DNA from: Clostridium sp. CAG:964
GTDB taxonomy: Bacteria; Bacillota; Clostridia; Oscillospirales; Acutalibacteraceae
NCBI GenBank assembly: GCA_000435335.1
Contig: FR891325.1
Location: 1-47,970 of the forward strand
Length of the DNA: 47,970 nucleotides
Direction of reading: 5' to 3'
The stretch's first letter is position 1, and each line of letters begins with the position of its first letter. The notes below the pieces were generated by a model that saw nothing but the letters and a program-made list of their open reading frames with translations, was not told where the DNA came from and did no database searches. The translations under genes and the position numbers were made by a program. Positions 33,418 to 41,944 of the stretch are shown here, piece after piece.

Positions 33418-34716
33418 ATGAGCACACTTAAAGATAGAAACCTACATTTTGAAACAAAGCAGTTACATGTTGGACAGGAGCAGGCTGACCCTGTTACAGA
33501 CGCAAGAGCAGTACCTATATATGCTTCTACATCATATGTATTCCACAACAGCCAGCATGCCGCAGACCGCTTTGCACTGCGTGACCCGGGTAACATTTAC
33601 GGCAGACTTACAAACCCTACACAGGCTGTTTTTGAAGAAAGAATAGCTGCTCTTGAGGGTGGTACGGCCGCTTTGGCAGTTGCCTCCGGTGCCGCTGCAG
33701 TAACTTACGCCGTACAGGCTCTGACAAAAGCAGGCGACAACATTGTAGCCGCTAAAACTATTTACGGCGGTACATATAACCTGCTTGAGCATACTTTGCC
33801 AAACTACGGTGTTACAACTACATTTGTTGACCCTGACGAAGACGGTGCTTTTGAAAAGGCTATTGATGAAAATACAAAAGCCCTTTATATAGAATCCCTT
33901 GGCAACCCTAACTCAAACCTAATTGACATTAAAAAGGTAGCAGACATTGCACACGCACATAATATTCCTTTGGTAGTAGACAGCACATTTGCTACACCGT
34001 ATCTTCTAAGACCTTTTGAATATGGCGCAGACATTGTTGTACACTCGGCTACAAAGTTTATCGGCGGCCACGGCACAGCTATTGGCGGTGTAATTATTGA
34101 GAGCGGCAACTTTGACTGGAAAGCTTCGGGTAAATTCCCTCAGTTCGCAGAGCCTAATCCATCTTACCATGGTGCTGTATTTACAGAGGCTGCTCCGGGC
34201 GCTGCATTTGTTACATTTATAAGAGCACTGTTGCTGAGAGATACAGGCGCTACAATTTCACCATTCCACGCATTCATCTTCCTACAGGGACTTGAAACAC
34301 TGTCACTTAGAGTTGAAAGACACGCTGAAAATACCAAAAAGGTTATTGAATTTTTGGCTAACCACCCACAGGTTGAAAGCGTAAACCACCCGTCACTGCC
34401 TACATCACCATATAAAAAGCTGTATGACCGGTACTTCCCAAATGGCGGCGGTTCTATCTTTACATTTGAAATTAAGGGCGACGAGGAAACAGCCAAAAAG
34501 TTTATTGATAATTTACAGGTGTTCTCATTGCTTGCAAATGTTGCGGATGTTAAATCCCTTGCTATTCATCCGGCTTCAACTACACATTCACAGCTTACGG
34601 AGGAGGAACTGCTTGAGCAGGGCATTAAGCCAAATACAATCCGTCTGTCTATCGGTACAGAGCATATTGATGATATTATTTATGACCTACAGGAGGCATT
34701 TGAGGCAGTTAAATAA
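33418..34716 (+). CDS. metY: O-acetylhomoserine sulfhydrylase (aminocarboxypropyltransferase)
   Basis: 432 aa; ATG 33418 follows AGAGG. This PLP enzyme joins O-acetylhomoserine with sulfide to make homocysteine in direct-sulfhydrylation methionine synthesis; the same family also uses O-acetylserine-type substrates. The Cys/Met-metabolism fold is clear: FETKQLHVGQEQADPVTDAR at the start, YGRLTNPTQAVFEERIAALE, the PLP lysine K213 in HSATKFIGGHGTAIGG, and the C-terminal SLAIHPASTTHSQL with TIRLSIGTEHIDDII. The length fits MetY rather than the shorter MetB/MetC. It is expressed from a promoter with a Cys leader peptide and ends at the terminator at 34777. The regulator downstream is probably its partner. 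Confidence 0.92.
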   Translation: MSTLKDRNLHFETKQLHVGQEQADPVTDARAVPIYASTSYVFHNSQHAADRFALRDPGNIYGRLTNPTQAVFEERIAALEGGTAALAVASGAAAVTYAVQALTKAGDNIVAAKTIYGGTYNLLEHTLPNYGVTTTFVDPDEDGAFEKAIDENTKALYIESLGNPNSNLIDIKKVADIAHAHNIPLVVDSTFATPYLLRPFEYGADIVVHSATKFIGGHGTAIGGVIIESGNFDWKASGKFPQFAEPNPSYHGAVFTEAAPGAAFVTFIRALLLRDTGATISPFHAFIFLQGLETLSLRVERHAENTKKVIEFLANHPQVESVNHPSLPTSPYKKLYDRYFPNGGGSIFTFEIKGDEETAKKFIDNLQVFSLLANVADVKSLAIHPASTTHSQLTEEELLEQGIKPNTIRLSIGTEHIDDIIYDLQEAFEAVK

Positions 34717-34776
34717 TTTTCTGTATAATCTTTGACAAAAGGGATATTTACTGTTATATTTATAATAGTTTATTTA

Positions 34777-34813
34777 AAACGCTGTATTATTTGTATAATA
34801 CAGCGTTTTTCTC
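34777..34813 (+). terminator. Rho-independent terminator after metY
   Basis: AAAACGCTGTATTAT pairs with ATAATACAGCGTTTTT around a very short loop, followed by CTC. It lies between metY and the LysR gene, so the regulator probably has its own start or is read by partial read-through. Confidence 0.85.
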
Positions 34814-34827
34814 AAAGGGTGAAAACT

Positions 34828-35751
34828 ATGACGCTGCAGCAGATATTATACACAATTACCATAGCTGACGCCGGCTCAATGAACAAAGCGGCAGAAAAGC
34901 TGTATGTTTCACAGCCGTCGCTGACAAATTCCATTAAAGAGCTTGAAAAGGAAATAGGCATAAGCATTTTTTTGCGTACAGGCAGAGGTGCCGTGCCAAC
35001 AAGCCAAGGGGCTGAATTTTTAATGTACGCCAGGCAGGTGTATCAGCAGTATGAGCTGCTGCTGGAAAAATACAGCGACAAGGACAAGCTGAAAAGAAAA
35101 TTCGGAGTTTCCACACAGCACTATTCCTTTGCGGTAAAGGCTTTTGTTGACACTGTAAACCAATTTGACACCCTTAACTTTGAATTTGCAATGCGGGAAA
35201 CAAAAACCCTAGAGGTAATAACAGATGTAGCTGTCTTAAAAAGTGAAATAGGAATTCTGTTTTTAAGCAATTTTAACAGAAAAATAATAACCAAAATGCT
35301 TAACGACAACGACCTTGAGTTCCACAGACTGATAAACTGCAGTGCTTATGTTTATCTATACAGACAGCACCCCTTAGCCCAAAATAAATCAATAAGCATA
35401 GAGCAGCTTTACGAATACCCTTGCCTAACCTTTGAGCAGGGCGACAACGGTTCTTTTTACTTTTCGGAGGAAATTTTAAGCGATAACGATTACCCAAGAA
35501 TTATTAAAACCACCGACCGTGCTACAATGCTTAACCTTATGAAGGGGCTGAACGGTTATACTCTTTGCTCCGGTATTATTTGTGAGGAGCTAAACGGAAA
35601 CGATTTTGTCGCAGTTCCTTTTAAGGAGGACGCCGACAACAAAAACAGCATTATGGAAATTGGCTATATAACCAAAAAGCACAGCATACACTCTCCAACA
35701 GCTGAGGTTTATATTAGAGAAATTAAAAAATATCTGCACTGTACCGACTAA
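34828..35751 (+). CDS. LysR-family transcriptional regulator
   Basis: 307 aa from ATG 34828, after AAAGGGTG; an upstream in-frame ATG at 34732 lies before the terminator and is not used. The N-terminal winged HTH is canonical (LQQILYTITIADAGSMNKAA, then KLYVSQPSLTNSIKELEKEI and FLRTGRGAVPTSQGAEFL). The C-terminal effector-binding domain (about 90-300) has the expected two-lobed length. It lies directly downstream of metY in the same direction, which makes it the likely cysteine/sulfide or O-acetylserine-responsive regulator of metY. The effector is not known. Confidence 0.88.
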   Translation: MTLQQILYTITIADAGSMNKAAEKLYVSQPSLTNSIKELEKEIGISIFLRTGRGAVPTSQGAEFLMYARQVYQQYELLLEKYSDKDKLKRKFGVSTQHYSFAVKAFVDTVNQFDTLNFEFAMRETKTLEVITDVAVLKSEIGILFLSNFNRKIITKMLNDNDLEFHRLINCSAYVYLYRQHPLAQNKSISIEQLYEYPCLTFEQGDNGSFYFSEEILSDNDYPRIIKTTDRATMLNLMKGLNGYTLCSGIICEELNGNDFVAVPFKEDADNKNSIMEIGYITKKHSIHSPTAEVYIREIKKYLHCTD

Positions 35752-35800
35752 TATATATTACCATATGCAATAGTAAAATATGAAATAAAAGGGGATAAAT

Positions 35801-36127
35801 ATGACATTTCAGGAAATTTTTCAGGAAGCACGCAGCAGCTTTATAAACACAGATGTAAGCGAATACAAAGAAAATATCTCGGCTCAAATAAATTTAACCG
35901 GACAAGGTGCCGGCGTGTTTTACGCCAAAATAAACAACGGCAGGCTTTTTATAGAAACAGGCGAGTACGAAAACAGCGATGTATCATTTACAGTAAATTC
36001 TGATGATTTTCTAAAGCTGATACGAGGAAAAATGAACCCGATTACAGCCTTTACCTTTGGAAAAATAAAAGCAGACGGAAATATAAGCAAGGTTATGGAG
36101 CTTGCAAAGCTAATGAGCAAAAAATAA
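35801..36127 (+). CDS. SCP2 sterol-binding-domain protein
   Basis: 108 aa; ATG 35801 follows AAAAGGGGAT. The single domain shows the SCP2-like pattern in GVFYAKINNGRLFIETGEYE, then DVSFTVNSDDFLKLIRGKMN and AFTFGKIKADGNISKVMELA. Small stand-alone SCP2 proteins bind hydrophobic ligands; their bacterial role is unclear. It follows the LysR gene by 49 bases in the same direction, and a terminator comes 30 bases after it, so co-transcription with the regulator is possible. Confidence 0.8.
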   Translation: MTFQEIFQEARSSFINTDVSEYKENISAQINLTGQGAGVFYAKINNGRLFIETGEYENSDVSFTVNSDDFLKLIRGKMNPITAFTFGKIKADGNISKVMELAKLMSKK

Positions 36128-36157
36128 TACAGCACAATTCAGTGTAAAATAAAAAGC

Positions 36158-36214
36158 AAAAAGCAAAGACACCGAAGAAATTTAAAATTCTCAGCTGTCT
36201 TTGCTTTTTGAAAT
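36158..36214 (+). terminator. Terminator after the SCP2-like gene
   Basis: AAAAAGCAAAGACA (36158-36171) pairs exactly with TGTCTTTGCTTTTT (36196-36209) around a 24-base loop. Confidence 0.8.
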
Positions 36215-36249
36215 CTATATTTACCACATACACTATTTTAGTTACTATT

Positions 36250-36290
36250 CCAACAAAGTTTATTGTTAGTAAACTTTGTTGGAATTATTT
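36250..36290. terminator. Inverted repeat, terminator for the Sel1 gene or bidirectional
   Basis: CCAACAAAGTTTA and TAAACTTTGTTGG form a perfect 13-bp stem around a TTGTTAG loop, followed by AATTATTTT. It lies 75 bases beyond the end of the minus-strand Sel1 gene. Confidence 0.65.
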
Positions 36291-36365
36291 TCTGTATTTT
36301 ATGGGGAATTTTATAAATATGTAGCTAATGCGTAGCAACCACATAAATAGGGGAGTCTGCAAAAA

Positions 36366-36863
36366 CTATTCAGAAACCGAAATTGCCTCCAGCTGATGCT
36401 CTATAGTCCTTTTAGCTATATCCCCGTCATTAGCTATCATATTTTCTAAATATTCCGTAGCACTGCTAAAGCCGTTAAGGTGGGATTTACACATCCAATA
36501 CAGCCACTTAGGGCTTTTGTGACTGCCCTTCAAAAGCAGACAGCTCAATGCATATTGAGATTCAGCATGATTATTTGCTGCCGCCATGGTGTAATAGCTG
36601 ATTGATTTTTCTTCGTCCTTAACAGTGTAGTTTCCGTTTTCATAAAAAAGCCCCAGCATATACTGTGCCTCTATATCGTTGCATTCAACAGCAGCTTTAT
36701 CAATATATTTCAAGCCTAACGGTACATTTGGCTGTATTCCGCCGTCGCCGTACAGGAATGCGAAGCCTATTCGATGCGTCAGCTCAGTGTTGCCGTCCTT
36801 TTCCTCTTGGATCCATTGTGCAAGCAGCTGCGGCGTTATATTGTACTTTTCAAAATTGTTCAA
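36366..36863 (-). CDS. Sel1-repeat protein
   Basis: 165 aa. The start is TTG 36863, 8 bases after AAAGGAGGT; no ATG offers a better site. At least two Sel1-like repeats are visible: GLKYIDKAAVECNDIEAQYM with LGLFYENG, and SISYYTMAAANNHAESQYAL. They are helix pairs that usually bind partner proteins. No signal peptide is seen, so cytosolic. The partner is unknown. It is divergent from the XRE-type regulator gene, with a structured intergenic region between. Confidence 0.75.
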   Translation of the reverse strand: MNNFEKYNITPQLLAQWIQEEKDGNTELTHRIGFAFLYGDGGIQPNVPLGLKYIDKAAVECNDIEAQYMLGLFYENGNYTVKDEEKSISYYTMAAANNHAESQYALSCLLLKGSHKSPKWLYWMCKSHLNGFSSATEYLENMIANDGDIAKRTIEHQLEAISVSE

Positions 36864-37126
36864 ATTCTATTACCTCCTTTTCGCCTTAAGCATAAGCAAA
36901 ATAAAACATCATAAAAGCCAAGGGCTTTACCGCATTGCCATATAGCCACAGCTTTGAAGCAGCTGAAGACTTCACAAGCCGCCTTACTGCAAAGCTCAAA
37001 ACCGGCAGGCTATATGTACCCTACCACTACATTTTACCAAATAAGCTTTTCATATTCAATATGTGACAGGTAGTGTGACAGCAAATTTTTCAATTTGTCA
37101 TTTTGCTTAAAAAATGTGAAAAATTG
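36864..37126. other. Structured intergenic region between divergent genes
   Basis: About 260 bases without a gene. It contains a nested inverted repeat (36939-37016, listed separately) and, just upstream of the regulator, its promoter at 37127. No other motif was recognised. Confidence 0.5.
36939..37016. ncRNA. Nested inverted repeat, possible structured RNA
   Basis: CATATAGCC (36939-36947) pairs with GGCTATATG (37008-37016), and inside it AGCTTTG (36950-36956) pairs with CAAAGCT (36990-36996); the two helices are coaxial. A third small stem (GAAG/CTTC) can form in the centre. On the minus strand it would sit in the leader of the Sel1 gene. It matches no riboswitch consensus that I know; the structure is by eye, so treat as tentative. 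Confidence 0.35.
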
Positions 37127-37155
37127 TTGATGTAAACGGTTTTTTGTGCTATAAT
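37127..37155 (+). promoter_or_regulatory. Promoter of the XRE-type regulator gene
   Basis: TTGATG (37127-37132), 17-base spacer, TATAAT (37150-37155), 38 bases before the start codon. Confidence 0.75.
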
Positions 37156-37193
37156 TACAGCAAATTTGCTATGTATGGGGGTTAAAAACGATT

Positions 37194-38666
37194 ATGTCGG
37201 ACTTTATAACTTATCTAAACGAAATATTAGAATACTCTACAAAAACAAAAGGTGAGCTTGCAAGTGAATTGGGCATAAACAGAACTACACTTTCAAAGTA
37301 TCTAAGCGGACAGCGTTTTATGAGCAAGGATGTGTTTTTTCATCTGTTAGAAATGCTGCATCTTACAGCTATTCAAAAGAAAAAGCTGGGAGAGCTTTTT
37401 AATAAAGAAATCTGTGGCGATTACTGGAACGACTTTTGTTATACCAAAGAAAGCCTTACAAACTATGGTACTATAACATATCTGGAAAAATTTTCCTCGA
37501 TGTACAATAAGATGGCTACCAAGGTTATATACAAGCCCGTTAAGGATGGATATTACAAAAATAGAATCCTGATTACAAACATCATAAAGCATGTAATCAA
37601 TATAGAAACACAGGCGGAGTCGCCTTTAATCTATTTTTATTTTAATTTTCAGAGCTATGAGCTGGTAGATTTTCTGGAGCAAAATTACATGGTATACAGA
37701 GATAAAATGGATATGAAAGGTCATATTCTTTTTTCGATGAAAAAATCTGACAGGCATAATAACTTTATGAAGCTTATGCGTATGGTGCCTCTTATGTTCA
37801 GCGGCTACAATGTATACTGCAGCTTTTTTGAAACCGACAGCGAAAGCCAGACTGTTTTGTACCCGTATTATATTATTACCGGTACATATGTTGTACTGAT
37901 TTCCAATGACTTTAACAGTGCCTTGGTTCAGTCGGATAAAAATGTTATCTCTGCATATATTGGACGCTTCAGAGAGAGCATAAGCAGCTGTGACAGCTTT
38001 AAGTGCAGAGAAATAAGCTCATTTGAAATGCCAAATATTGTCTGCTCACTTATGCAGGAGCAGGCAAAGCAGTATTATTTGAATTGCATAAACGGAGCCT
38101 TTTGTGTAGCACCTTTTTTGACTGCGGAGCATTATAACTATATATTCAACGATTTGGATATATCTGACGAGGAGAAGAATAACATAATTACTCTAAGCCT
38201 TTCGTCATATAACTATTTTCTGCAAAACCCAAAGACCATTATATGTTCTCCGACAGAAGCCCTTATAGAGTTTGTAAAAACAGGCGAGGAATCTCCTATT
38301 ACAGACACCTTTGGCAAGCCCTTGCGTTTAGATGACCGCATTTATTTACTTGAAAAGGTGAGGGCGTTTATAGAAAACGGAGGTAAGTATTGTCTATATA
38401 ATGGTGCCGAATTTCCACATAACCATATGAATATTAACCTTTTTTCTGATTATGATATTGTTTTTTACTATAATGACAAGAAAAAAAACAATGGTAATTT
38501 CTTTCTTCTCAGCGTTCCTAACGGACTGCTTGAGGAATTGTCTGATTTTATTGAATATTTTCAAAAAACCAGCTATGTTCTAACTGCAGAACAATCAATA
38601 GCAGAAATTGATAAGGCAATTGCATATGGGCTGGAACTAAAAAATTCGGAAGACAGCGGCAATTAA
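37194..38666 (+). CDS. XRE-type helix-turn-helix regulator with a large unknown C-terminal domain
   Basis: 490 aa; ATG 37194 follows GGGGG at a slightly long spacing. Residues about 1-65 form a Cro/C1-type HTH (KGELASELGINRTTLSKYLS, then GQRFMSKDVFFHLLEMLHL). The remaining 420 residues have no motif I know. They are rich in aromatic residues and lack an obvious membrane helix (LIYFYFNFQSYELVDFLEQN, then YCSFFETDSESQTVLYPYYI). Such long effector regions suggest ligand or peptide sensing. It is monocistronic, with a strong promoter and terminator, and faces away from the Sel1 gene. The target is unknown; the minus-strand glycan cluster convergent with it is a candidate. Confidence 0.7.
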   Translation: MSDFITYLNEILEYSTKTKGELASELGINRTTLSKYLSGQRFMSKDVFFHLLEMLHLTAIQKKKLGELFNKEICGDYWNDFCYTKESLTNYGTITYLEKFSSMYNKMATKVIYKPVKDGYYKNRILITNIIKHVINIETQAESPLIYFYFNFQSYELVDFLEQNYMVYRDKMDMKGHILFSMKKSDRHNNFMKLMRMVPLMFSGYNVYCSFFETDSESQTVLYPYYIITGTYVVLISNDFNSALVQSDKNVISAYIGRFRESISSCDSFKCREISSFEMPNIVCSLMQEQAKQYYLNCINGAFCVAPFLTAEHYNYIFNDLDISDEEKNNIITLSLSSYNYFLQNPKTIICSPTEALIEFVKTGEESPITDTFGKPLRLDDRIYLLEKVRAFIENGGKYCLYNGAEFPHNHMNINLFSDYDIVFYYNDKKKNNGNFFLLSVPNGLLEELSDFIEYFQKTSYVLTAEQSIAEIDKAIAYGLELKNSEDSGN

Positions 38667-38736
38667 TACTGTGAGGATATAAAAAAATTAATAGCATTAT
38701 TATCACAGCACAAGCAAATACAGCCATAAAAATATT

Positions 38737-38780
38737 AAAAACCATTTTGCGGGAATTATATACCCACAAAATGGTTTTTA
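38737..38780. terminator. Bidirectional terminator between regulator and glycan cluster
   Basis: AAAAACCATTTTG-C-GGG pairs with CCC-A-CAAAATGGTTTTT, a long stem with A/T tails on both sides. It separates the converging XRE-type gene and the VanZ-like gene. Confidence 0.85.
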
Positions 38781-38787
38781 CTTTTGG

Positions 38788-39366
38788 TTAATTCTCTAAA
38801 TTATTTATTGCTGTAATTTTATGCAGCTTTTCTTTTATATAAAGAACTAAGGCTGTACCGGCCCGCATAACTGATATTCCCAATGCGGAGCCAATAGTAT
38901 TGTTGATTACATCGTCAACCTCCGCATAGCCTATACTGAAAATATACTGACTTAGCTCTATCATTACACTCAGCCCAAAGCAGGCTGCCCATGCCAAAAG
39001 CAGCTTCCAAAATTTTTGCTTTGTAAGCAACGCCCCCCAAACAAGCCCCAAGGGATAAAACAGGAATATATTCATTATACAGGTTCTAAGCATTTCCTGT
39101 GCGCCGTTAAGATAACTAATGTAAGCCTCAAATGGAACCAAAGAAATACTATTTACTATAGGCTCTGTACGACCCAAAAGTGTTATATACAGCAAAAGCA
39201 TTGTATAAGCAGTGCCTATGGCAATAAGAATGTAACGCCACCAACTGTATTTATATAAAAAACTGTTTACCGTAGCACAAATAACAGACGCCGCAGCAAC
39301 AAACAAGGCCAGCTCAAAATACGGCAGACAATATATGTATTGTGTTAATATTTTTAGGATGTTCAT
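38788..39366 (-). CDS. VanZ-family membrane protein, copy 1
   Basis: 192 aa from ATG 39366. Five hydrophobic segments are visible (FELALFVAAASVICATV, YILIAIGTAYTMLLLYITLL, MNIFLFYPLGLVWGALL, LLLAWAACFGLSVMIEL, and one near the C-terminus). The VanZ signatures R-x-x-N-I-x-L-F-x-P-L-G (here RTCIMNIFLFYPLG) and E-L-S-Q-Y...DVINNTIGSALG are present. VanZ-like proteins are widespread; except for teicoplanin resistance, their role is unclear and often linked to cell-envelope glycans. It is almost identical to the protein at 41945-42508, differing mainly at the C-terminal tail. It is the last gene of the minus-strand cluster. Confidence 0.85.
   Translation of the reverse strand: MNILKILTQYIYCLPYFELALFVAAASVICATVNSFLYKYSWWRYILIAIGTAYTMLLLYITLLGRTEPIVNSISLVPFEAYISYLNGAQEMLRTCIMNIFLFYPLGLVWGALLTKQKFWKLLLAWAACFGLSVMIELSQYIFSIGYAEVDDVINNTIGSALGISVMRAGTALVLYIKEKLHKITAINNLEN
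38821..39366 (-). repeat. VanZ direct repeat, copy 1 (546 bp)
   Basis: Aligns without gaps to 41963-42508, with only scattered substitutions (about a dozen visible in the coding part). Direct orientation; the two copies flank two genes. Confidence 0.9.
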
Positions 39367-39379
39367 AGTATAACAAGAA

Positions 39380-40498
39380 TCAGTTAAGATTTTCTTTTAG
39401 ATATGTGAGTGCGTTTCCTCTGTATTTTTCTATATTTATACAAATCTGTTTCTTATCAAGCTCGGTAGTAAGCACTTCTTCTATTTCGTTTATATTACTT
39501 AGCCTTCTTTGACTTAAAGAAAATTTATTAAGCAAATCAGAAATTTTTTGCTTATTACTTTCTCTGATTATGGTTGCGAAAGGAATCTGATATTTAATAG
39601 AAAATACTGTACCGTGAAAAGTATCGGTAACAACATAATCGGCATTTTTTATGTATGCAAGCAAGGTAAATGGGTCAGCGTTAATGTATATATCGGTAAA
39701 GGCCTGCATAACGCCGATGGATAATGTTTTTTTACCGTGCTTTTGGGCAAAGCTTTGAATTGCTTTTGCTTCTTCATCATTTATTCTTCCCGAATAAGCA
39801 TAAACTACAAGATAATTTTTTAAATCTATATTTATCTTTTCTGTTTCCTTATCAAATTTATACAACAGCACCGGGTCTATAGAATCTACAGGCTCCTTAT
39901 TGATAAGGGCTTTTACTATGTTATGGCTATTTTCATCACGAACAGATATAGCGTTAAATTTTGATAAACAGTGAGCAATTTCTTCAGCTTTATTATATTC
40001 TGTCAGCTTTTCAAGTGTTGTTGAGCCAAATGATGCAGCATAAGAAATTAACCTCTTTGCTTTGTTTTCGTTACCAAATAGTTGCAGACTATACCCTACA
40101 TTTGTGCTGTATTGCATACAGTTAAATACTTCGTCACTACCTATAACCAAAGTATCAAGCTGCGGTGTGTAGTTGTTTTCAGTGGTGACACCCAAAATAG
40201 GCAACCACTCGTTGCTGAATTTATTATAAAAGGTGGTAAAAGCTTCATTTTGCCTAATCTCTCTATTCCTTTTTTCCCTATAATCCTTACTAAATATAAC
40301 CTTTAGCATTCGTTTAAGCTTTGGTTCGGCAGGTACAGAGGATTTTTCTGTGTTACTTACAATAGGATTACCTACCTTATAGTCAACAAATTCAACAGTA
40401 TTATCACCTAAAGACTCGATAGTTTTTTTTAGTCCATATGCTTGTAAAAAAGAACCATAGTTGATGATTCTCTGCATAGACATTATACCAATCTTCAT
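39380..40498 (-). CDS. Polysaccharide pyruvyl transferase-family protein
   Basis: 372 aa from ATG 40498. The N-terminal sugar-enzyme signature is INYGSFLQAYGLKKTIESLG; conserved later segments are LVIGSDEVFNCMQYS, the SIGVMQAF-type strand and VVTDTFHGTVFSIKYQIPF. These enzymes move the enolpyruvyl group of phosphoenolpyruvate onto a sugar to make pyruvate ketals in cell-wall glycans and exopolysaccharides. It lies 2 bases after the F420-hydrogenase-like gene, a pairing repeatedly seen in such clusters, suggesting the two act together. The acceptor sugar is unknown. Confidence 0.88.
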   Translation of the reverse strand: MKIGIMSMQRIINYGSFLQAYGLKKTIESLGDNTVEFVDYKVGNPIVSNTEKSSVPAEPKLKRMLKVIFSKDYREKRNREIRQNEAFTTFYNKFSNEWLPILGVTTENNYTPQLDTLVIGSDEVFNCMQYSTNVGYSLQLFGNENKAKRLISYAASFGSTTLEKLTEYNKAEEIAHCLSKFNAISVRDENSHNIVKALINKEPVDSIDPVLLYKFDKETEKINIDLKNYLVVYAYSGRINDEEAKAIQSFAQKHGKKTLSIGVMQAFTDIYINADPFTLLAYIKNADYVVTDTFHGTVFSIKYQIPFATIIRESNKQKISDLLNKFSLSQRRLSNINEIEEVLTTELDKKQICINIEKYRGNALTYLKENLN

Positions 40499-40500
40499 AT

Positions 40501-41667
40501 TTACCTCCCGAGAATCTTCTTTGCAAAAATTCTGATTTTTCTTTTAATGTGGTTTTTCATTACAATAGGCTTGTGTTTCTTAATATGCTCTGAATAAATG
40601 CTTTTCACAGAGCTGTCAAAGCTGTTATTTTTCACAAGCTTTAGAAAATCATCTCTATGCCTGTTCCTTTTTGACGGAGTATTAAGCTGAGCATTTCCCT
40701 TTATTGCCTCTGAAACTGGGCGTTCTTCGAAAAACACCTTGTCTTTTACTTCCTCAAAATATTCAAGTCCTTTTTCATTATTAATGAGTACCAGTGAAAT
40801 AGCACCTGTGTAGGGATGATTAAATGGTATTTCTAAACCTAAGCCCCAAAAGTCGCCTATTGTAATATCAGAAACTCTTTCACCACAGGCATATTTGCAA
40901 TTATAGCAGGCCTCATAATAGGTTAAAGACTCAAAAAAAGACAATAAATATGTATCAATGTCCTTATGAACAGATACAAAGGGTTTATTTTCTCCTTTTC
41001 TTAAAAGAGTAAAATAAAATTCATTATCATTTCTAAACCTGACAATGTCTGCCTTCTTTCTATATTTTTGTTCGAGAGTATCTATATGCCTTTTTAAATA
41101 GTCCTGCGGTGGAGTGCCATGACAAATAATGTCTACAAGTACAAGGTTTTCATATTCTTTTTTCAGGTATGTTCGCAGGGCTGCCACTTGGCATGGCAGC
41201 CCTATAAATATTACTTGTCTATCCTTTACAAGATTTTCCTTTATTTTTGCATAGGCATTGGTCATATTACTGTGAACATATTTTGAATTTTTAAACTCTG
41301 TAACTCTATTGTCTGAGTATCCTTCTATTACAACATTCAAATTTTCATCATATGCCGCACCGTAACAAACACCATTATTATCAAGCATCTTCTGATAAAA
41401 TACTGATGCTATACCACCTGATGTGCTGGTGGCCCTGTCAACGGGATCGTTGCTCCATGCGGCATACGCTTTTTTAGGGGTGTTTCGTTCCACTTGATTT
41501 AATATGTGACAGCTTTTAACACATAAACCACAATCGATGCACAGACTGCTGTCTATGACGGGATATTCATATCCATATTCATCTTTTTCATATTTTATTG
41601 CATTTTTAGGACAAATACTTACACAAGCTCCGCAAGCAGAACAATTGTCCTTGCTACATAAGTTCAT
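40501..41667 (-). CDS. Ferredoxin-fused F420 hydrogenase/dehydrogenase beta-subunit-like protein
   Basis: 388 aa; ATG 41667. The N-terminus has two 4Fe-4S motifs (CSACGACVSICP and CIDCGLCVKSC). The body matches the coenzyme F420 hydrogenase/dehydrogenase beta-subunit domain (AWSNDPVDRATSTSGGIASV, VIFIGLPCQVAALRTYLKKE, VDIICHGTPPQDYL), with more cysteines in YEACYNCKYACGERVSDI. F420 itself is not made by most Clostridia, so the cofactor is probably a flavin. In glycan clusters it is thought to perform a redox step; the reaction is not known. It is the upstream partner of the pyruvyl transferase gene. Confidence 0.85.
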   Translation of the reverse strand: MNLCSKDNCSACGACVSICPKNAIKYEKDEYGYEYPVIDSSLCIDCGLCVKSCHILNQVERNTPKKAYAAWSNDPVDRATSTSGGIASVFYQKMLDNNGVCYGAAYDENLNVVIEGYSDNRVTEFKNSKYVHSNMTNAYAKIKENLVKDRQVIFIGLPCQVAALRTYLKKEYENLVLVDIICHGTPPQDYLKRHIDTLEQKYRKKADIVRFRNDNEFYFTLLRKGENKPFVSVHKDIDTYLLSFFESLTYYEACYNCKYACGERVSDITIGDFWGLGLEIPFNHPYTGAISLVLINNEKGLEYFEEVKDKVFFEERPVSEAIKGNAQLNTPSKRNRHRDDFLKLVKNNSFDSSVKSIYSEHIKKHKPIVMKNHIKRKIRIFAKKILGR

Positions 41668-41944
41668 AATTTATCACCTGTTTAATGTTCTTGATGATTT
41701 AAATACACACTTCCAGTGTGTGGTTATAGCACTAAATATTTTTTGCGTCAATACGCTTATTGGGTTTACTATTAATTATTGATTAAACGCTTCAATACGC
41801 CACTGCCTTGCTCTAATATTTATGATGTCACCTTAAAGGATGTTTTTGGTAACCACAGTAGTTGGTTTTATTAAATTGTTTTATTGTATCTTAGTATGAA
41901 TTATAGGCTTGTGTGGTTTATCTTTATTAGATAAACCTGTTAAA

